DNA of 64,000 bases, from assembly GCA_024235955.1 (NCBI GenBank), contig JACKLJ010000001.1, forward strand, positions 1,597,501 through 1,661,500, in the 5' to 3' direction. The stretch comes from Burkholderiaceae bacterium. GTDB taxonomy: Bacteria; Pseudomonadota; Gammaproteobacteria; Burkholderiales; Burkholderiaceae_C. The position numbers and the translations under genes were made by a program. Numbering within the stretch: the first letter of the stretch is position 1; each line of letters starts with the position of its first letter. This document shows positions 32,422 to 40,880 of the stretch, piece by piece. The notes beneath the pieces are model-generated. The model saw only the letters and a list, made by a program, of their open reading frames with translations. It had not been told where the DNA came from and made no database searches.

Positions 32422-32485
32422 TGCTCCTGTTTGAGTAGCTGGCTGCGCCCGCTGCGCTTGGGCGGGAGGCCGATTTCATTCAGCT
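32420..32485 (+). repeat. TAGCTGCC-family dispersed repeat, copy 6
   Basis: TAGCTGGCTGCGCCC at 32436-32450 with head GCTCCTGTTTGAG and tail TTGGGCGGGAGGCCGATTTC. It begins immediately at the stop of the upstream membrane-protein gene. Confidence 0.8.
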
Positions 32486-32640
32486 TTCGCGGTTGGGCTT
32501 GAGCACTACCCGCCGTTCGGGCGGAATAGGTTGATGCCTTGGCTGGCGCATGCTCAAGCTCGCGCCGAGTCGTGCAGTGGAAGCCCGGTGTGTGCGAGGT
32601 TCGCGCGATGTTGGTGCCCAACGTGGGTTAGTTCGGTTTT

Positions 32641-32698
32641 TTCGAATGAAATCGGGGTTTTGCCTAGGCGTGGCGGGCGCAGGCAGCTATTGAAAGCG
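32641..32698 (-). repeat. TAGCTGCC-family dispersed repeat, copy 7
   Basis: On the minus strand: head CACTACGCTTTCA, core ATAGCTGCCTGCGCCC (32690-32675), then GCCACGCCTAGGC and a CCCCGATTTCATTC tail. It is very similar to copy 10. Confidence 0.88.
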
Positions 32699-32717
32699 TA
32701 GTGCTTCTGGTTGCGTC

Positions 32718-33050
32718 GCAGGCCGGGATGTGCGCCCGGCGGCGCACCTACTTTCTTTTGCGTCGCCAAAAGAAAGTAGGCAAAGAAAAGGCGACCCCAC
32801 TTGCCGTGTCCCTACGCTTCGCTGCGGGCAGCCTGCGATGCTCGGGCATGGGGCGGCGCTGCGGAACTCGCTGCGCGCTTGCAGCGCTCCGCTCGGACAG
32901 CCGCAGCGAGTCAGAGCACGAAGCGCGGCCATCCTTCGGTGGCCGCGCCCGCCCCACGCCCTGCGCTTCTCGGCACGGCCAGAGGGGAGTGGTGAGAACA
33001 CGGGCCATCGCTTCGCTCGGCCCCGGAGCAGTCAACAGGCTACGCGGTTA
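32718..33050. repeat. second dispersed-repeat type with CTACTTTCTTTTG palindrome
   Basis: Starts GGCCGGGATGTGCGCCCGGC and contains CTACTTTCTTTTG (32748-32760) and its exact complement CAAAAGAAAGTAG (32767-32779) around a 6-base loop. It is followed by AAAGAAAAGGCGACCCC and about 250 bases of GC-rich sequence. I remember this palindrome-plus-GGCGACCCC arrangement from many beta- and gammaproteobacterial genomes, where its frames are mis-annotated as small proteins. Boundaries are approximate. Confidence 0.6.
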
Positions 33051-33099
33051 GTTCTGGCACCCCCAGACGGCCGCGGAGCAGGCCAAGCCAGCAGGCGCC

Positions 33100-33145
33100 C
33101 TGACCGGGGTCCCCCCGGTCAGTGGCGTCGCCCCCTTGAGGGGGG
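33100..33145 (-). terminator. paired GC hairpins at the 3' end of lysS
   Basis: CTGACCGGGG/CCCCGGTCAG (33100-33122, loop TCC) is a perfect 10-bp stem, and CCCCC-TTGA-GGGGG (33131-33144) a second. Together with CCCCCAGGCTCCACAGCC on the minus strand right after the lysS stop they resemble a repeat often seen behind Comamonadaceae genes. They probably end the lysS transcript, though no T-run is present. Confidence 0.55.
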
Positions 33146-33183
33146 TGGCGAAACAAGCCGAAGGCTGTGGAGCCTGGGGGTGG

Positions 33184-34740
33184 TCAGTTCTCTTTTCGCA
33201 TCGCCGGAAACAGGATCACGTCGCGGATGCTGGGGCTGTCGGTGAGCAGCATCAGCAGGCGGTCGATCCCGACGCCGCAGCCGCCGGTGGGGGGCATGCC
33301 GTATTCCAGGGCGCGCACGAAGTCGTGGTCGAAGTACATGGCTTCGTCGTCGCCGGCGTCCTTGGCGTCGACCTGGGCCTGCAGGCGGGCGGCCTGGTCT
33401 TCGGCGTCGTTCAGCTCGGAGAAGCCGTTGGCCATTTCGCGGCCGGTGATGTAGAGCTCGAAGCGCTCGGTCACCTCGGGGCGCTGGTCGTTGGCGCGGG
33501 CCAGCGGGCTGATCTCGGTGGGGTGCTCCATGATGAAGGTGGGCTGCCACAGTGCGGATTCCACCGCCTCCTCGAAGTACATCACCTGCAGCGCGGGCAG
33601 GCTGCGGCCGGCGAGGCGGTCCTTCTCCTCGCTCAGGCCGAGCTTCTTGAGGCGGGCCGTGAGTTCCGCCGCGTCGTCCACCTTGTCGCCGATGTCGGTA
33701 TGGGCCAGGATGGCTTCGCGGATGGTCATGCGGGCGAAGGGCCGCGCCAGGTCGATGTCCTGGCCCTGGTAGCTCAGCTGCAGCGCGCCGCGGGCCTTCT
33801 GCGCCACGTCGCGGATCAGGGCCTCGGTGAAATCCATCAGATCCTGGTAGTTCCAGTAGGCGGCGTAGAACTCCATCATCGTGAACTCGGGGTTGTGCCG
33901 CACGCTGATGCCTTCGTTGCGGAAACTCCGGTTGATCTCGAACACGCGCTCGAAGCCGCCCACGATCAGGCGCTTGAGGTACAGCTCCGGCGCGATGCGC
34001 AGGAACATCTGCTGGTCCAGCGCATTGTGGTGGGTGATGAACGGTTTGGCGTTGGCGCCACCAGGGATCGGGTGGAGCATGGGCGTCTCCACCTCCATGA
34101 AACCGTGGCCGCTCATGAACTCGCGCATGGCGGACAGGGTGCGGCTGCGCGCGGCGAAGCGGTGGCGCGCGGCCTCGTCCATGATCAGGTCGACGTAGCG
34201 CTGGCGGTACTTCAGCTCCTGGTCCTGCACGCCGTGGAACTTGTCCGGCAGCGGCCGCAGGCTCTTGGTGAGCAGGCGCACGCGGGTGGCGTGGATGGAA
34301 AGCTCGCCGGTCTTGGTCTTGAACAGGTAGCCCTCGGCCGCCACGATGTCGCCCAGGTCCCAGTGCTTGAAGGCGGCGTAGGCTTCCTCGCCCACGTCGT
34401 CGCGGGTCACGTAGATCTGGATGCGGCCGGTGGCGTCCTGCAGCGTGGCGAAGCTGGCCTTGCCCATCACGCGCTTGAGCATCATGCGGCCGGCCACGCT
34501 GGCGGGCAGCTTCTTGCCGGCGGCGATGTCGGCCTCGAACGCTTCTTTTTCAATAGCGCCATGCGCTTGATGCAGCTGGGCTGCACGGTCATCCGGCTTG
34601 AAATCGTTGGGAAATGCCACGGCGCCGCCGGCGGCCTGGGCGTCGCGCAGGGTCTTGAGCTTTTCGCGCCGCTCGGCGATGAGCTTGTTCTCGTCGGCTT
34701 CGGGTGCGGCAGGCTGGGTGGCGGGCGCGGTCTGGCTCAT
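33184..34740 (-). CDS. lysS: lysyl-tRNA synthetase (class II)
   Basis: 518 aa from the ATG at 34740. The N-terminal OB-fold anticodon domain (about 70-165) is followed by the class II core: motif 2 FRNEGISVRHNPEFTMMEFY and motif 3 GCGVGIDRLLMLLTDSPSIR. It charges tRNA-Lys. Residues about 45-65 (NDFKPDDRAAQLHQAHGAIE) are encoded by DNA that resembles the dispersed TAGCTGCC repeat. Overall length is normal, so the segment may be a chance match. Confidence 0.96.
   Translation of the reverse strand: MSQTAPATQPAAPEADENKLIAERREKLKTLRDAQAAGGAVAFPNDFKPDDRAAQLHQAHGAIEKEAFEADIAAGKKLPASVAGRMMLKRVMGKASFATLQDATGRIQIYVTRDDVGEEAYAAFKHWDLGDIVAAEGYLFKTKTGELSIHATRVRLLTKSLRPLPDKFHGVQDQELKYRQRYVDLIMDEAARHRFAARSRTLSAMREFMSGHGFMEVETPMLHPIPGGANAKPFITHHNALDQQMFLRIAPELYLKRLIVGGFERVFEINRSFRNEGISVRHNPEFTMMEFYAAYWNYQDLMDFTEALIRDVAQKARGALQLSYQGQDIDLARPFARMTIREAILAHTDIGDKVDDAAELTARLKKLGLSEEKDRLAGRSLPALQVMYFEEAVESALWQPTFIMEHPTEISPLARANDQRPEVTERFELYITGREMANGFSELNDAEDQAARLQAQVDAKDAGDDEAMYFDHDFVRALEYGMPPTGGCGVGIDRLLMLLTDSPSIRDVILFPAMRKEN
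34545..34606 (+). repeat. possible degenerate TAGCTGCC-type repeat inside lysS (copy 8)
   Basis: TTTTTCAATAGCGCCATGCG is followed by CTTGATGCAGCTGGGCTGCA and, further on, CGGCTTGAAATC. This shows the order AT-rich head, ATAGC..TGCGC core, GGGCT box and AAATC tail, but with many mismatches. It is antisense to the lysS reading frame. Confidence 0.35.
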
Positions 34741-34941
34741 GGTCGGAAAGCGGGGAATACGGGGAAGGGCGGCCGGGTGCGGGCGGGGATAATCCACCGC
34801 AGCCCTTGCCGAGATCGAGGGTCAACCCGCCATTTTAGGCGCCGCCAGACCTTCGATGCCGTGCCTTGCTTCCCCCCATCTGCCCAGCTTCCGGCCCTGC
34901 CGGGGCCGGGCGGCTGCGCGCCGGCCCGCCGGGGGGCGCCG

Positions 34942-36258
34942 ATGACCAACGCGCGCGGCGGGGCGCCGTCGCTTGTCGGTGCGACCCTGACGCTGCTCAT
35001 GGGCGGCGCGCTGGCGCAGCTGCTGCCGCTGCTGCTGGGCCCGTTCATCGCCCGGCTGTTCACCCCCGCGGCCATGGGCGTGTTCACCCAGTTCGCCACC
35101 GTGGCCGCCACGGTGGCCGTGGCGGCCAGCCTGCGTTACGAACAGGCCCTGCCGCTGGCACGGGCCGACGACGAAGCCCACGCGCTGCTGGCGCTATCGC
35201 TGCGGCTGGTGGCGGTGGCCGTGCTGGTCAGTGCGCCGCTGGCCTGGCTGCTGCACGTGGCGGGCTGGCTGCCCTGGCCCGCGCTGCTGCCACTGGCGGT
35301 GGCGAGCGCCGGCACGCTGCAAGTGCTGATGCTCTGGGCCAACCGCGCCCACCGTTTCCGGGCGCTGGCCGCGAGCCGCGTGGTGCAGTACGGCGGCATG
35401 GCACTGCTGCAGCTGGCGCTGGGCTGGGCGTTGTGGCGGAGCGTCGCTTCCGGCGCCCAGGCTGCCTGGGCGCTCATCCTGGCGCCGATGGCCGCACAGG
35501 TGCTGGCCTGCCTCTGGCTGATGCGGCCAGTGCCCGCCGGCGGCTGGGCGAAGCTGCTGCGGCCGGCCTCGGCCGATCTGCGCGACCGGATGCGCGCGCA
35601 GGCCCGCCGGCACAAGGACTTCGCCTTGATCAACACCCCGCACGCTTTCCTCGGCACCCTGCAGGACGCGCTGGCCGTCGCGTTGCTGGTGGCGTGGTCG
35701 GGCGATGCCGCAGCCGGCTTCTGGGGGCTGGCGTTGCGCTACCTGAAGGCGCCGGCCACCCTGGTGGGCAGCGCGGTGTCGCAGGCGCTGTACCCGCGGC
35801 TGGCCGGTGCCACGCCTCAGGAAGCGCGCCGCGTGGTGCGCCAGGTGATGGCGCTGCTGGGCGGCGTGGCGCTGGTGCTGACGCTGGTGCTGCTGGTGGC
35901 GGGGCCCTGGCTGTTCGAGCGCATCTTCGGCGCGCCCTGGCGCCAGGCGGGCGAGCTGGCGCGCGCCCTGGCGCCCTACATCGGCGCGCACTTCGTCGCC
36001 GCGCCGCTGGCGGTGGTGACCATGGCCTGGGGCGCCCAGGCCTGGGCTTTCCGGCTGGCGCTGGTGGGGCAGGTGGCTTTCGTCGTGGCGCTGGCGCTGG
36101 GCCTGCGGGCCGGCGGGCTGCTGGGCGGGGCGTGGGCCGTGTCAGCGGTGATGGTGCCGTACTTCGGCTGGTACTTCTGGCGACTGGCGCGCTGGCCCGA
36201 CGTGCCGGCGTCTCCGCCCGCCGCGCCTGGGCCGGCGATGGGGAGTGGCACGCCGTGA
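34942..36258 (+). CDS. oligosaccharide flippase (Wzx/MATE-type)
   Basis: 438 aa from the ATG at 34942. About 10-12 hydrophobic segments run through the protein, opening LVGATLTLLMGGALAQLLPL and LLGPFIARLFTPAAMGVFTQ, typical of Wzx-type polysaccharide exporters (YTP-AEFG-like motif after the first helices). It should flip an undecaprenyl-linked oligosaccharide to the periplasmic side. It leads a seven-gene plus-strand cluster and overlaps the next gene at GTGA. The upstream part of this frame is antisense to lysS and not coding. Confidence 0.88.
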   Translation: MTNARGGAPSLVGATLTLLMGGALAQLLPLLLGPFIARLFTPAAMGVFTQFATVAATVAVAASLRYEQALPLARADDEAHALLALSLRLVAVAVLVSAPLAWLLHVAGWLPWPALLPLAVASAGTLQVLMLWANRAHRFRALAASRVVQYGGMALLQLALGWALWRSVASGAQAAWALILAPMAAQVLACLWLMRPVPAGGWAKLLRPASADLRDRMRAQARRHKDFALINTPHAFLGTLQDALAVALLVAWSGDAAAGFWGLALRYLKAPATLVGSAVSQALYPRLAGATPQEARRVVRQVMALLGGVALVLTLVLLVAGPWLFERIFGAPWRQAGELARALAPYIGAHFVAAPLAVVTMAWGAQAWAFRLALVGQVAFVVALALGLRAGGLLGGAWAVSAVMVPYFGWYFWRLARWPDVPASPPAAPGPAMGSGTP

Positions 36259-36857
36259 GTTTGCGAGCTTTGGTGAACCGCTGGCGGCGCAGGCTGTGGC
36301 GACTGCTCTTCTTCCGAATGCTGTTTGGCGAAACCAGCCAGGGACAAACCTTGCCTGGCACGCGGATTTCACCCTCTGCCTGCATCGAACACGAGGAACA
36401 TCTCTCGCTGGACGACGACGTGTTCATCGGCCACTTCTGTTTCATCGAGGCCGGTGCGGGCGTGCGGATCGGCCGCGGCACGCAGGTCACCAACCACGTC
36501 AGCATCGTCAGCCACAGCACGCACCGGGCCGTGCGGGTGGCGGCGGAACTGTCGGGGGCGGCACTGGAGGCCAGTGGCGCGGTGCTGCGAGCACCCGTTG
36601 CCATCGGCGAGCGCTGCTTCATCGGCCCGCACAGCACGATCGAGGCGGGCACCACGCTCGGCCATGGCACCCTGGTGTCGTCGCACAGCCGCGTGCGTGG
36701 GCAGTTCCCGGATTTCGCCGTGCTGGCCGGCAGCCCCGCGCGCATGGTGGGCGACGTGCGCGAGGCCGACACGCGATGGCTTGCCGACCATCCCGAGCTG
36801 CGGCCGGCCTACGAGCGCTGGCTGGCCAGCCATGGCGGCAAGGCGCCCGACGCATGA
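36255..36857 (+). CDS. left-handed beta-helix acyltransferase (WbbJ/LacA-like)
   Basis: 200 aa from the GTG at 36255, overlapping the flippase stop. Hexapeptide-type repeats are visible in HLSLDDDVFIGHFCFIEAGA, GVRIGRGTQVTNHVSIVS, and VAIGERCFIGPHSTIEAGTT. The C-terminal loop is FAVLAGSPARMVGDV. The family O- or N-acetylates sugars. In this cluster it could acetylate the glycan or a 4-amino-sugar made by the aminotransferase. The substrate is unproven. Confidence 0.85.
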   Translation: MSLRALVNRWRRRLWRLLFFRMLFGETSQGQTLPGTRISPSACIEHEEHLSLDDDVFIGHFCFIEAGAGVRIGRGTQVTNHVSIVSHSTHRAVRVAAELSGAALEASGAVLRAPVAIGERCFIGPHSTIEAGTTLGHGTLVSSHSRVRGQFPDFAVLAGSPARMVGDVREADTRWLADHPELRPAYERWLASHGGKAPDA

Positions 36858-37927
36858 GCGACCGCAGCCCCGCCCACCTGTGCCTGCTCGGCGACGCCAC
36901 CAGCGTTCACGTGCAGCGCTGGGCGCGCGAGATGCTGGCGCGCGGTTGGCGGGTATCTCTGGTCACGGCCCGGCCCGAGCCCATCGACGGCGTGGAGCAG
37001 GTGGTGCTGCCACCGGTACGGCGATCCGCCGACTGGCTGCTGCGCACGGGCGCGGCGCGGCGCGCCGTCCAGCGGCTGAAGCCTGATCTTGTGCATGCCC
37101 ATTACGTCACGTCCTACGGCTACCTGGCGGCACGCAGTGGCTGGCAGCCGCTGGTGATCACCGCCTGGGGCACCGACCTGCTGGTGACGCCGCGGCGCGG
37201 CGCGATCTGGCGCTGGCTGACTGCCTGGAGCCTGCGGCGGGCCCGCCTGGTGACCGGCGACTCGGACGATCTGCTGGCCGTGGCGCTGCAACTGGCACCG
37301 AACGTGCCCGCGGCGCTGATCCACTGGGGCGTGGACCGCACCCGCTTCGCGCCAGTGCCCTGGGCCGACAAACCGGGCTTCGAGGCCGTGAGCCTGCGCA
37401 GCTGGGAGCCCAACTACCGCATCGACCTGATCCTGCACGCGCTGGCCCAGGTGCGGCGCCAGCAGCCTGACGCCCGGCTGCACCTCCTGGGCGGAGGCAG
37501 TCAGGAAGCGCTTCTGCGCGCGTTGGTAGAGGCTTTGGGGCTGCAGGAGGCGGTGACCTTCCATGGCCGCCTGGATGACGCAGGCATGGCGGCGGTGCTG
37601 GCGCGCTGCAAGCTGTCGATCAGCGTGCCCGAGAGCGACGCCACCTCGGTGTCGGTGCTGGAGAGCATGGCCTGCGGGCTGGCGGTGCTGGCCAGCGACC
37701 TGCCGGCCAACCGGCACTGGCTGAAGCCCGGTCCGCTGGTGCCGGCGGGCGATGCCGAGGCGCTGGCCGAGCAGTGGCAGATGCTGATGCAGGACGAATC
37801 GTGCGCTGCCGCCTTGGGCACCGCCAACGCAGCGCGCATCGCGGCCGAAGGTGACCGGCGCGCGCAGATGGATGCCATGGACGCCCACTACCGCCGGCTG
37901 CTGGCCGAGGCGGGGGCGCGGTCATGA
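36854..37927 (+). CDS. glycosyltransferase family 4-type (GT-B fold)
   Basis: 357 aa, ATGA overlap with the acyltransferase gene. GT-B features: N-terminal CLLGDATSVHVQRWAREMLA, HAHYVTSYGYLAA, and the C-terminal donor-binding VSVPESDATSVSVLESMACG containing the E-x7-E motif (here ESDATSVSVLE), followed by LAVLASDLPANRHWL. It is a retaining transferase adding one sugar to the lipid-linked glycan; donor unknown. It is cytoplasmic, with no signal or membrane segments. Confidence 0.9.
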   Translation: MSDRSPAHLCLLGDATSVHVQRWAREMLARGWRVSLVTARPEPIDGVEQVVLPPVRRSADWLLRTGAARRAVQRLKPDLVHAHYVTSYGYLAARSGWQPLVITAWGTDLLVTPRRGAIWRWLTAWSLRRARLVTGDSDDLLAVALQLAPNVPAALIHWGVDRTRFAPVPWADKPGFEAVSLRSWEPNYRIDLILHALAQVRRQQPDARLHLLGGGSQEALLRALVEALGLQEAVTFHGRLDDAGMAAVLARCKLSISVPESDATSVSVLESMACGLAVLASDLPANRHWLKPGPLVPAGDAEALAEQWQMLMQDESCAAALGTANAARIAAEGDRRAQMDAMDAHYRRLLAEAGARS

Positions 37928-38988
37928 GCACGCCGGCTGCCACGCCGATGCTGCCCAACCTGGCCGAACCGGGCACGCCGCGCCTGGTCAGCCTGATCGT
38001 GCCGTGCCGCAACGAGCGGGGGCACATCGACGCCTTCTGCGACGCTGCCCTGGCTCAGCAATTGCCCGAAGGCTGGACGCTGGAGCTGCTGGTGGCCGAC
38101 GGCGCCAGCGACGACGGCACGCGCGCGGCGCTCGGTGCCCGCGCGGCCAGCGACGCGCGCGTCACTGTGCTGGACAACCCGCGCCGCATCGTCTCCACCG
38201 GCCTGAACGCCTGCCTGGCGCGAGCGCGCGGCGAGGTGGTGGTGCGCATGGACGTGCACACCGCCTTCGCGCCGGATTACGTGGCCGAATGCCTGGCGGC
38301 GCTGACGCGCGTCCATGCCGACAACGTGGGCGGCCCTTGGGTGGCGCGGGGCGAGGGCGCCTGGGGCCGGGCCATCGCGGCGGCGTTCCAGTGCCGCTGG
38401 GTGGTGGGTGGTGCGCGGTCGCGCGACCTGACTTACGAAGGCACGGTGGACACCGTCTACCTCGGCTGCTGGCCGCGTGCCACGCTGGCGCGCGTGGGCG
38501 GCTTTGACGAAACCCTGGTGCGCAACCAGGACGACGAGCACAACCTGCGCCTGCGGCTGGCCGGCGGCCGCATCTGGCAGAGCGCGCGCATCCGTTCCTG
38601 GTACCGGCCGCGCGGCAGCCTGCGACAGCTCTTTGCGCAGCAGCAGCAATACGGCTACTGGCGGCCGTTCGTGCTGCGCAAGCACGGGCAGCCGGGCTCG
38701 GTGCGGCAACTGGTTCCTATGATTTTTGTAGCTGGCTGCGCCGGCTGCGCAATGGCCTGGCCGTGGTTTCATGCCCCATTGGTGCTGTTGCTCGCGGCCT
38801 ACCTGGCCTACCTGCTGGGTGCGTCTGTTGTGGCTGCGCGGCAGGCAGGTGCCTGGGCGCCGGCACCGCGCCTGCCGGCCGTGATCGCCGCCTACCACCT
38901 GGGTTACGGCATTGGCGGCTGGCGCGGGCTGTGGGATATGCTGCGGGGCCGCGCGTCGGGCGCCGCGTTCACGCGGCTCACGCGCTGA
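37924..38988 (+). CDS. glycosyltransferase family 2 (ExoA-like)
   Basis: 354 aa, ATGA overlap. The GT-A domain has VSLIVPCRNERGHIDAFC, the metal site region VVVRMDVHTAF and QDDEHNLRLRLAGG, then QQQYGYWRPFVLRKHGQ. Two to three C-terminal membrane helices (about 263-305, 330-345) anchor it. Residues about 264-284 (VPMIFVAGCAGCAMAWPWFH) are encoded by a dispersed-repeat copy in frame; the sequence is still open and hydrophobic, so the repeat seems to have been tolerated in a membrane segment. Confidence 0.9.
   Translation: MSTPAATPMLPNLAEPGTPRLVSLIVPCRNERGHIDAFCDAALAQQLPEGWTLELLVADGASDDGTRAALGARAASDARVTVLDNPRRIVSTGLNACLARARGEVVVRMDVHTAFAPDYVAECLAALTRVHADNVGGPWVARGEGAWGRAIAAAFQCRWVVGGARSRDLTYEGTVDTVYLGCWPRATLARVGGFDETLVRNQDDEHNLRLRLAGGRIWQSARIRSWYRPRGSLRQLFAQQQQYGYWRPFVLRKHGQPGSVRQLVPMIFVAGCAGCAMAWPWFHAPLVLLLAAYLAYLLGASVVAARQAGAWAPAPRLPAVIAAYHLGYGIGGWRGLWDMLRGRASGAAFTRLTR
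38716..38778 (+). repeat. TAGCTGCC-family dispersed repeat inside a glycosyltransferase gene, copy 9
   Basis: CCTATGATTTTTG head, TAGCTGGCTGCGCC core (38729-38742), GCTGCGC as in copy 6, then CCTGG and a GGTTTCATGCCCC tail. It lies wholly within the coding sequence and keeps the frame open. Confidence 0.75.
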
Positions 38989-38999
38989 AGTACCCCTCC

Positions 39000-40163
39000 A
39001 TGTCGTCGTCTCCCATCGATTTCATCCCCTTCGCCCGCCCCGACATCGGCGAGGCGGAGATCGAGGCCGTGGCGCGCACGCTGCGCTCCGGCTGGGTCAC
39101 CACCGGGCCGGAGACGAAGGCGTTTGAATCTGAGTTTGCGGCCTACCTGGGTGGCGGCGTGCAGGCCATCGCCGTCAACTCCGCCACCGCAGGGTTGCAT
39201 CTGGCGCTGGAAGCCATCGGCATCGGCCCGGGCGACGAGGTGATCGCGCCCACGCTGACCTTCACCGCCACGGTGGAGGTGGCGCGCTACCTGGGGGCCG
39301 ACGCGAAGCTGGTGGACGTCGACCCGGTCACGCTCAACATCGACCCGGCCTGCATCGAGGCGGCCATTACGCCCCGGACCAGGGCCATCCTGCCGGTGCA
39401 CTACGGCGGCCTGGCCTGCGACATGGCGGCGATCTTCGACATTGCCCGCCGCCACGGTCTGCAGGTGGTGGAAGACGCCGCGCACGCGCTGCCCACCACA
39501 TCGCAGGGCACGCTGGTCGGCCAGTTGCCCAGTGCGGCCGCGGTGTTCAGCTTCTACGCCAACAAGACCATGACGACCGGCGAGGGCGGCATGGTGGTGA
39601 CGGCCGACGACGCCCTGGCCGCGCGCATGAAGGTCATGCGCCTGCACGGCATCAGCCGCGACGCGTTCGACCGCTTTTCCAGCCGCACGCCGGCCTGGTA
39701 CTACGAGATCGTCGCCCCCGGCTTCAAGTACAACCTGACTGACACCGCGGCCGCGCTTGGCCGCGTGCAGCTGCAGCGCCTGCCGGCCTTTCTGGCGCGG
39801 CGCCGGCAGCTGGCGGCGCGTTACCTGGCCGAGCTGCGCGACCTGCCGCTGGTGCTGCCCGCCGACGCGCCAGCCGGCGAGACGCATGCCTGGCACCTGT
39901 TCGTGCTGCGCCTGTCGGACGCCGCCCGCGTGACGCGCGACGAGGTGATTCAGCGCCTGTCCGACGCCGGCATCGGTACCAGCGTGCACTACGTGCCGCT
40001 GCACCGCCAGCCCTACTGGCGCGATCGCTACGGCTTGACGCCAGAGCAGTTCCCGGTGGCGGAGGCGGCCTACCAGCGCATGTTCAGCATCCCGCTTTTC
40101 ACCGCGATGAGCGACGACGAGCAGGCGCGGGTGATCGGCGCGCTGCGTGCAGCCCTGCGATGA
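39000..40163 (+). CDS. DegT/DnrJ/EryC1/StrS sugar aminotransferase
   Basis: 387 aa from the ATG at 39000, 12 bases after the GT2 gene. The PLP-dependent sugar aminotransferase motifs are present: NSATAGLHLALEAIGIGPGD, APTLTFTATVE, VVEDAAHALP and the Schiff-base lysine in FSFYANKTMTTGEGG. It probably transfers an amino group to C4 of a UDP-4-keto-6-deoxy sugar produced by the dehydratase at the cluster end (PglE-like reaction). The pairing of the two is an inference from gene context. Confidence 0.92.
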   Translation: MSSSPIDFIPFARPDIGEAEIEAVARTLRSGWVTTGPETKAFESEFAAYLGGGVQAIAVNSATAGLHLALEAIGIGPGDEVIAPTLTFTATVEVARYLGADAKLVDVDPVTLNIDPACIEAAITPRTRAILPVHYGGLACDMAAIFDIARRHGLQVVEDAAHALPTTSQGTLVGQLPSAAAVFSFYANKTMTTGEGGMVVTADDALAARMKVMRLHGISRDAFDRFSSRTPAWYYEIVAPGFKYNLTDTAAALGRVQLQRLPAFLARRRQLAARYLAELRDLPLVLPADAPAGETHAWHLFVLRLSDAARVTRDEVIQRLSDAGIGTSVHYVPLHRQPYWRDRYGLTPEQFPVAEAAYQRMFSIPLFTAMSDDEQARVIGALRAALR

Positions 40164-40189
40164 AACGCTTGACCCGAGCGTGCCTGGAT

Positions 40190-40242
40190 TGGCCATGTTT
40201 TCGGGGTTTTGCCCAATGGTGGCGGGCGCAGGCAGCTCTTGT
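40190..40242 (-). repeat. TAGCTGCC-family dispersed repeat, copy 10
   Basis: On the minus strand: AGAGCTGCCTGCGCCC (core 40237-40224), then GCCACCATTGGGCAAAACCC and CGAAAAC. It fills most of the 96-bp gap before the sugar transferase gene. Confidence 0.85.
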
Positions 40243-40259
40243 TTTGGGAGCGACCGGCG

Positions 40260-40880
40260 ATGTATGGTGACACTGCCAAACGCGCGTTCGACCTGCTCGT
40301 GGGCGGCGCAGGGTTGCTGCTGGCGGCGCCGCTGATGCTCGCGCTGGCGCTGTGGGTCAAGGCCGATTCGCCCGGCCCGGCGCTGTTCCGCCAGCAACGC
40401 GTGGGGCAGGGCGGGCGCATGTTCAACATCCTCAAGTTCCGCACCATGCGCGCCGACAGCGACGGGCAGGGCCCGGCCGTCACGGCGGCGGGCGATGCGC
40501 GCATCACCCGTGCCGGCGCGTGGCTGCGGCGCACCAAGCTGGATGAGCTGCCGCAGCTCCTCAACGTGCTCAGGGGCGAGATGAGCCTGGTCGGGCCGCG
40601 CCCGGAGGTGCCGCGCTACATGGCGCTGTACGAGCCGGCGGTGCGCGAGCGCATCCTGTCGGTGCGGCCGGGCATCACCGACCTGGCGGCGCTGGAATTC
40701 CGCGACGAGGAGCACCTGCTGGCCGCGGCGCCCGACGTCGAGCGCGCCTACGTGGAGCAGATCCTGCCCGTCAAGCAGCGCTACTACCTCGATTACGTGG
40801 CCCGCCACAGCGTGGGCGGCGACGTGCGCATCCTGCTCAACACCCTGGCCGCGTTGCTGGGCGTGGGAAAGGGCACGTGA
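40260..40880 (+). CDS. initiating sugar-phosphate transferase (PglC/WcaJ-type)
   Basis: 206 aa from the ATG at 40260. It starts with KRAFDLLVGGAGLLLAAPLM (one re-entrant or membrane helix) and has the catalytic DE region KADSPGPALFRQQRVGQGG, FNILKFRTMRADS, and LDELPQLLNVLRGEMSLVGP with the PRPE motif. The short, single-helix form matches PglC-like phosphoglycosyltransferases, which start a glycan by moving a sugar-1-phosphate to undecaprenyl phosphate. It overlaps the next gene by one base. Confidence 0.93.
   Translation: MYGDTAKRAFDLLVGGAGLLLAAPLMLALALWVKADSPGPALFRQQRVGQGGRMFNILKFRTMRADSDGQGPAVTAAGDARITRAGAWLRRTKLDELPQLLNVLRGEMSLVGPRPEVPRYMALYEPAVRERILSVRPGITDLAALEFRDEEHLLAAAPDVERAYVEQILPVKQRYYLDYVARHSVGGDVRILLNTLAALLGVGKGT

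Larger units (their letters stand above)
32422..33183. other. 762-bp repeat-rich intergenic block before lysS
   Basis: No gene. It contains two TAGCTGCC repeats (copies 6 and 7), a 13-bp perfect palindrome that starts a second, longer repeat type (about 32718-33050), and paired GC-rich hairpins next to the lysS stop (33100-33145). Small open frames here have compositions expected of non-coding GC-rich DNA. Confidence 0.7.

Noticed and set aside
32428..32790. Possible insertion-sequence remnant
   Set aside because: Inverted repeats are present, but there is no transposase fragment, no flanking target duplication and no terminal repeat pair at IS-like spacing.
32701..33245. Several 60-170 codon frames in the lysS-side repeat block
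   Set aside because: They fall within a repeat whose frames are commonly mis-annotated; the stems and palindromes are better explained as non-coding.
33136..36258. 1040-codon fused frame spanning lysS antisense and the flippase
   Set aside because: The first 600 codons are antisense to lysS; only the part from 34942 is a real protein.
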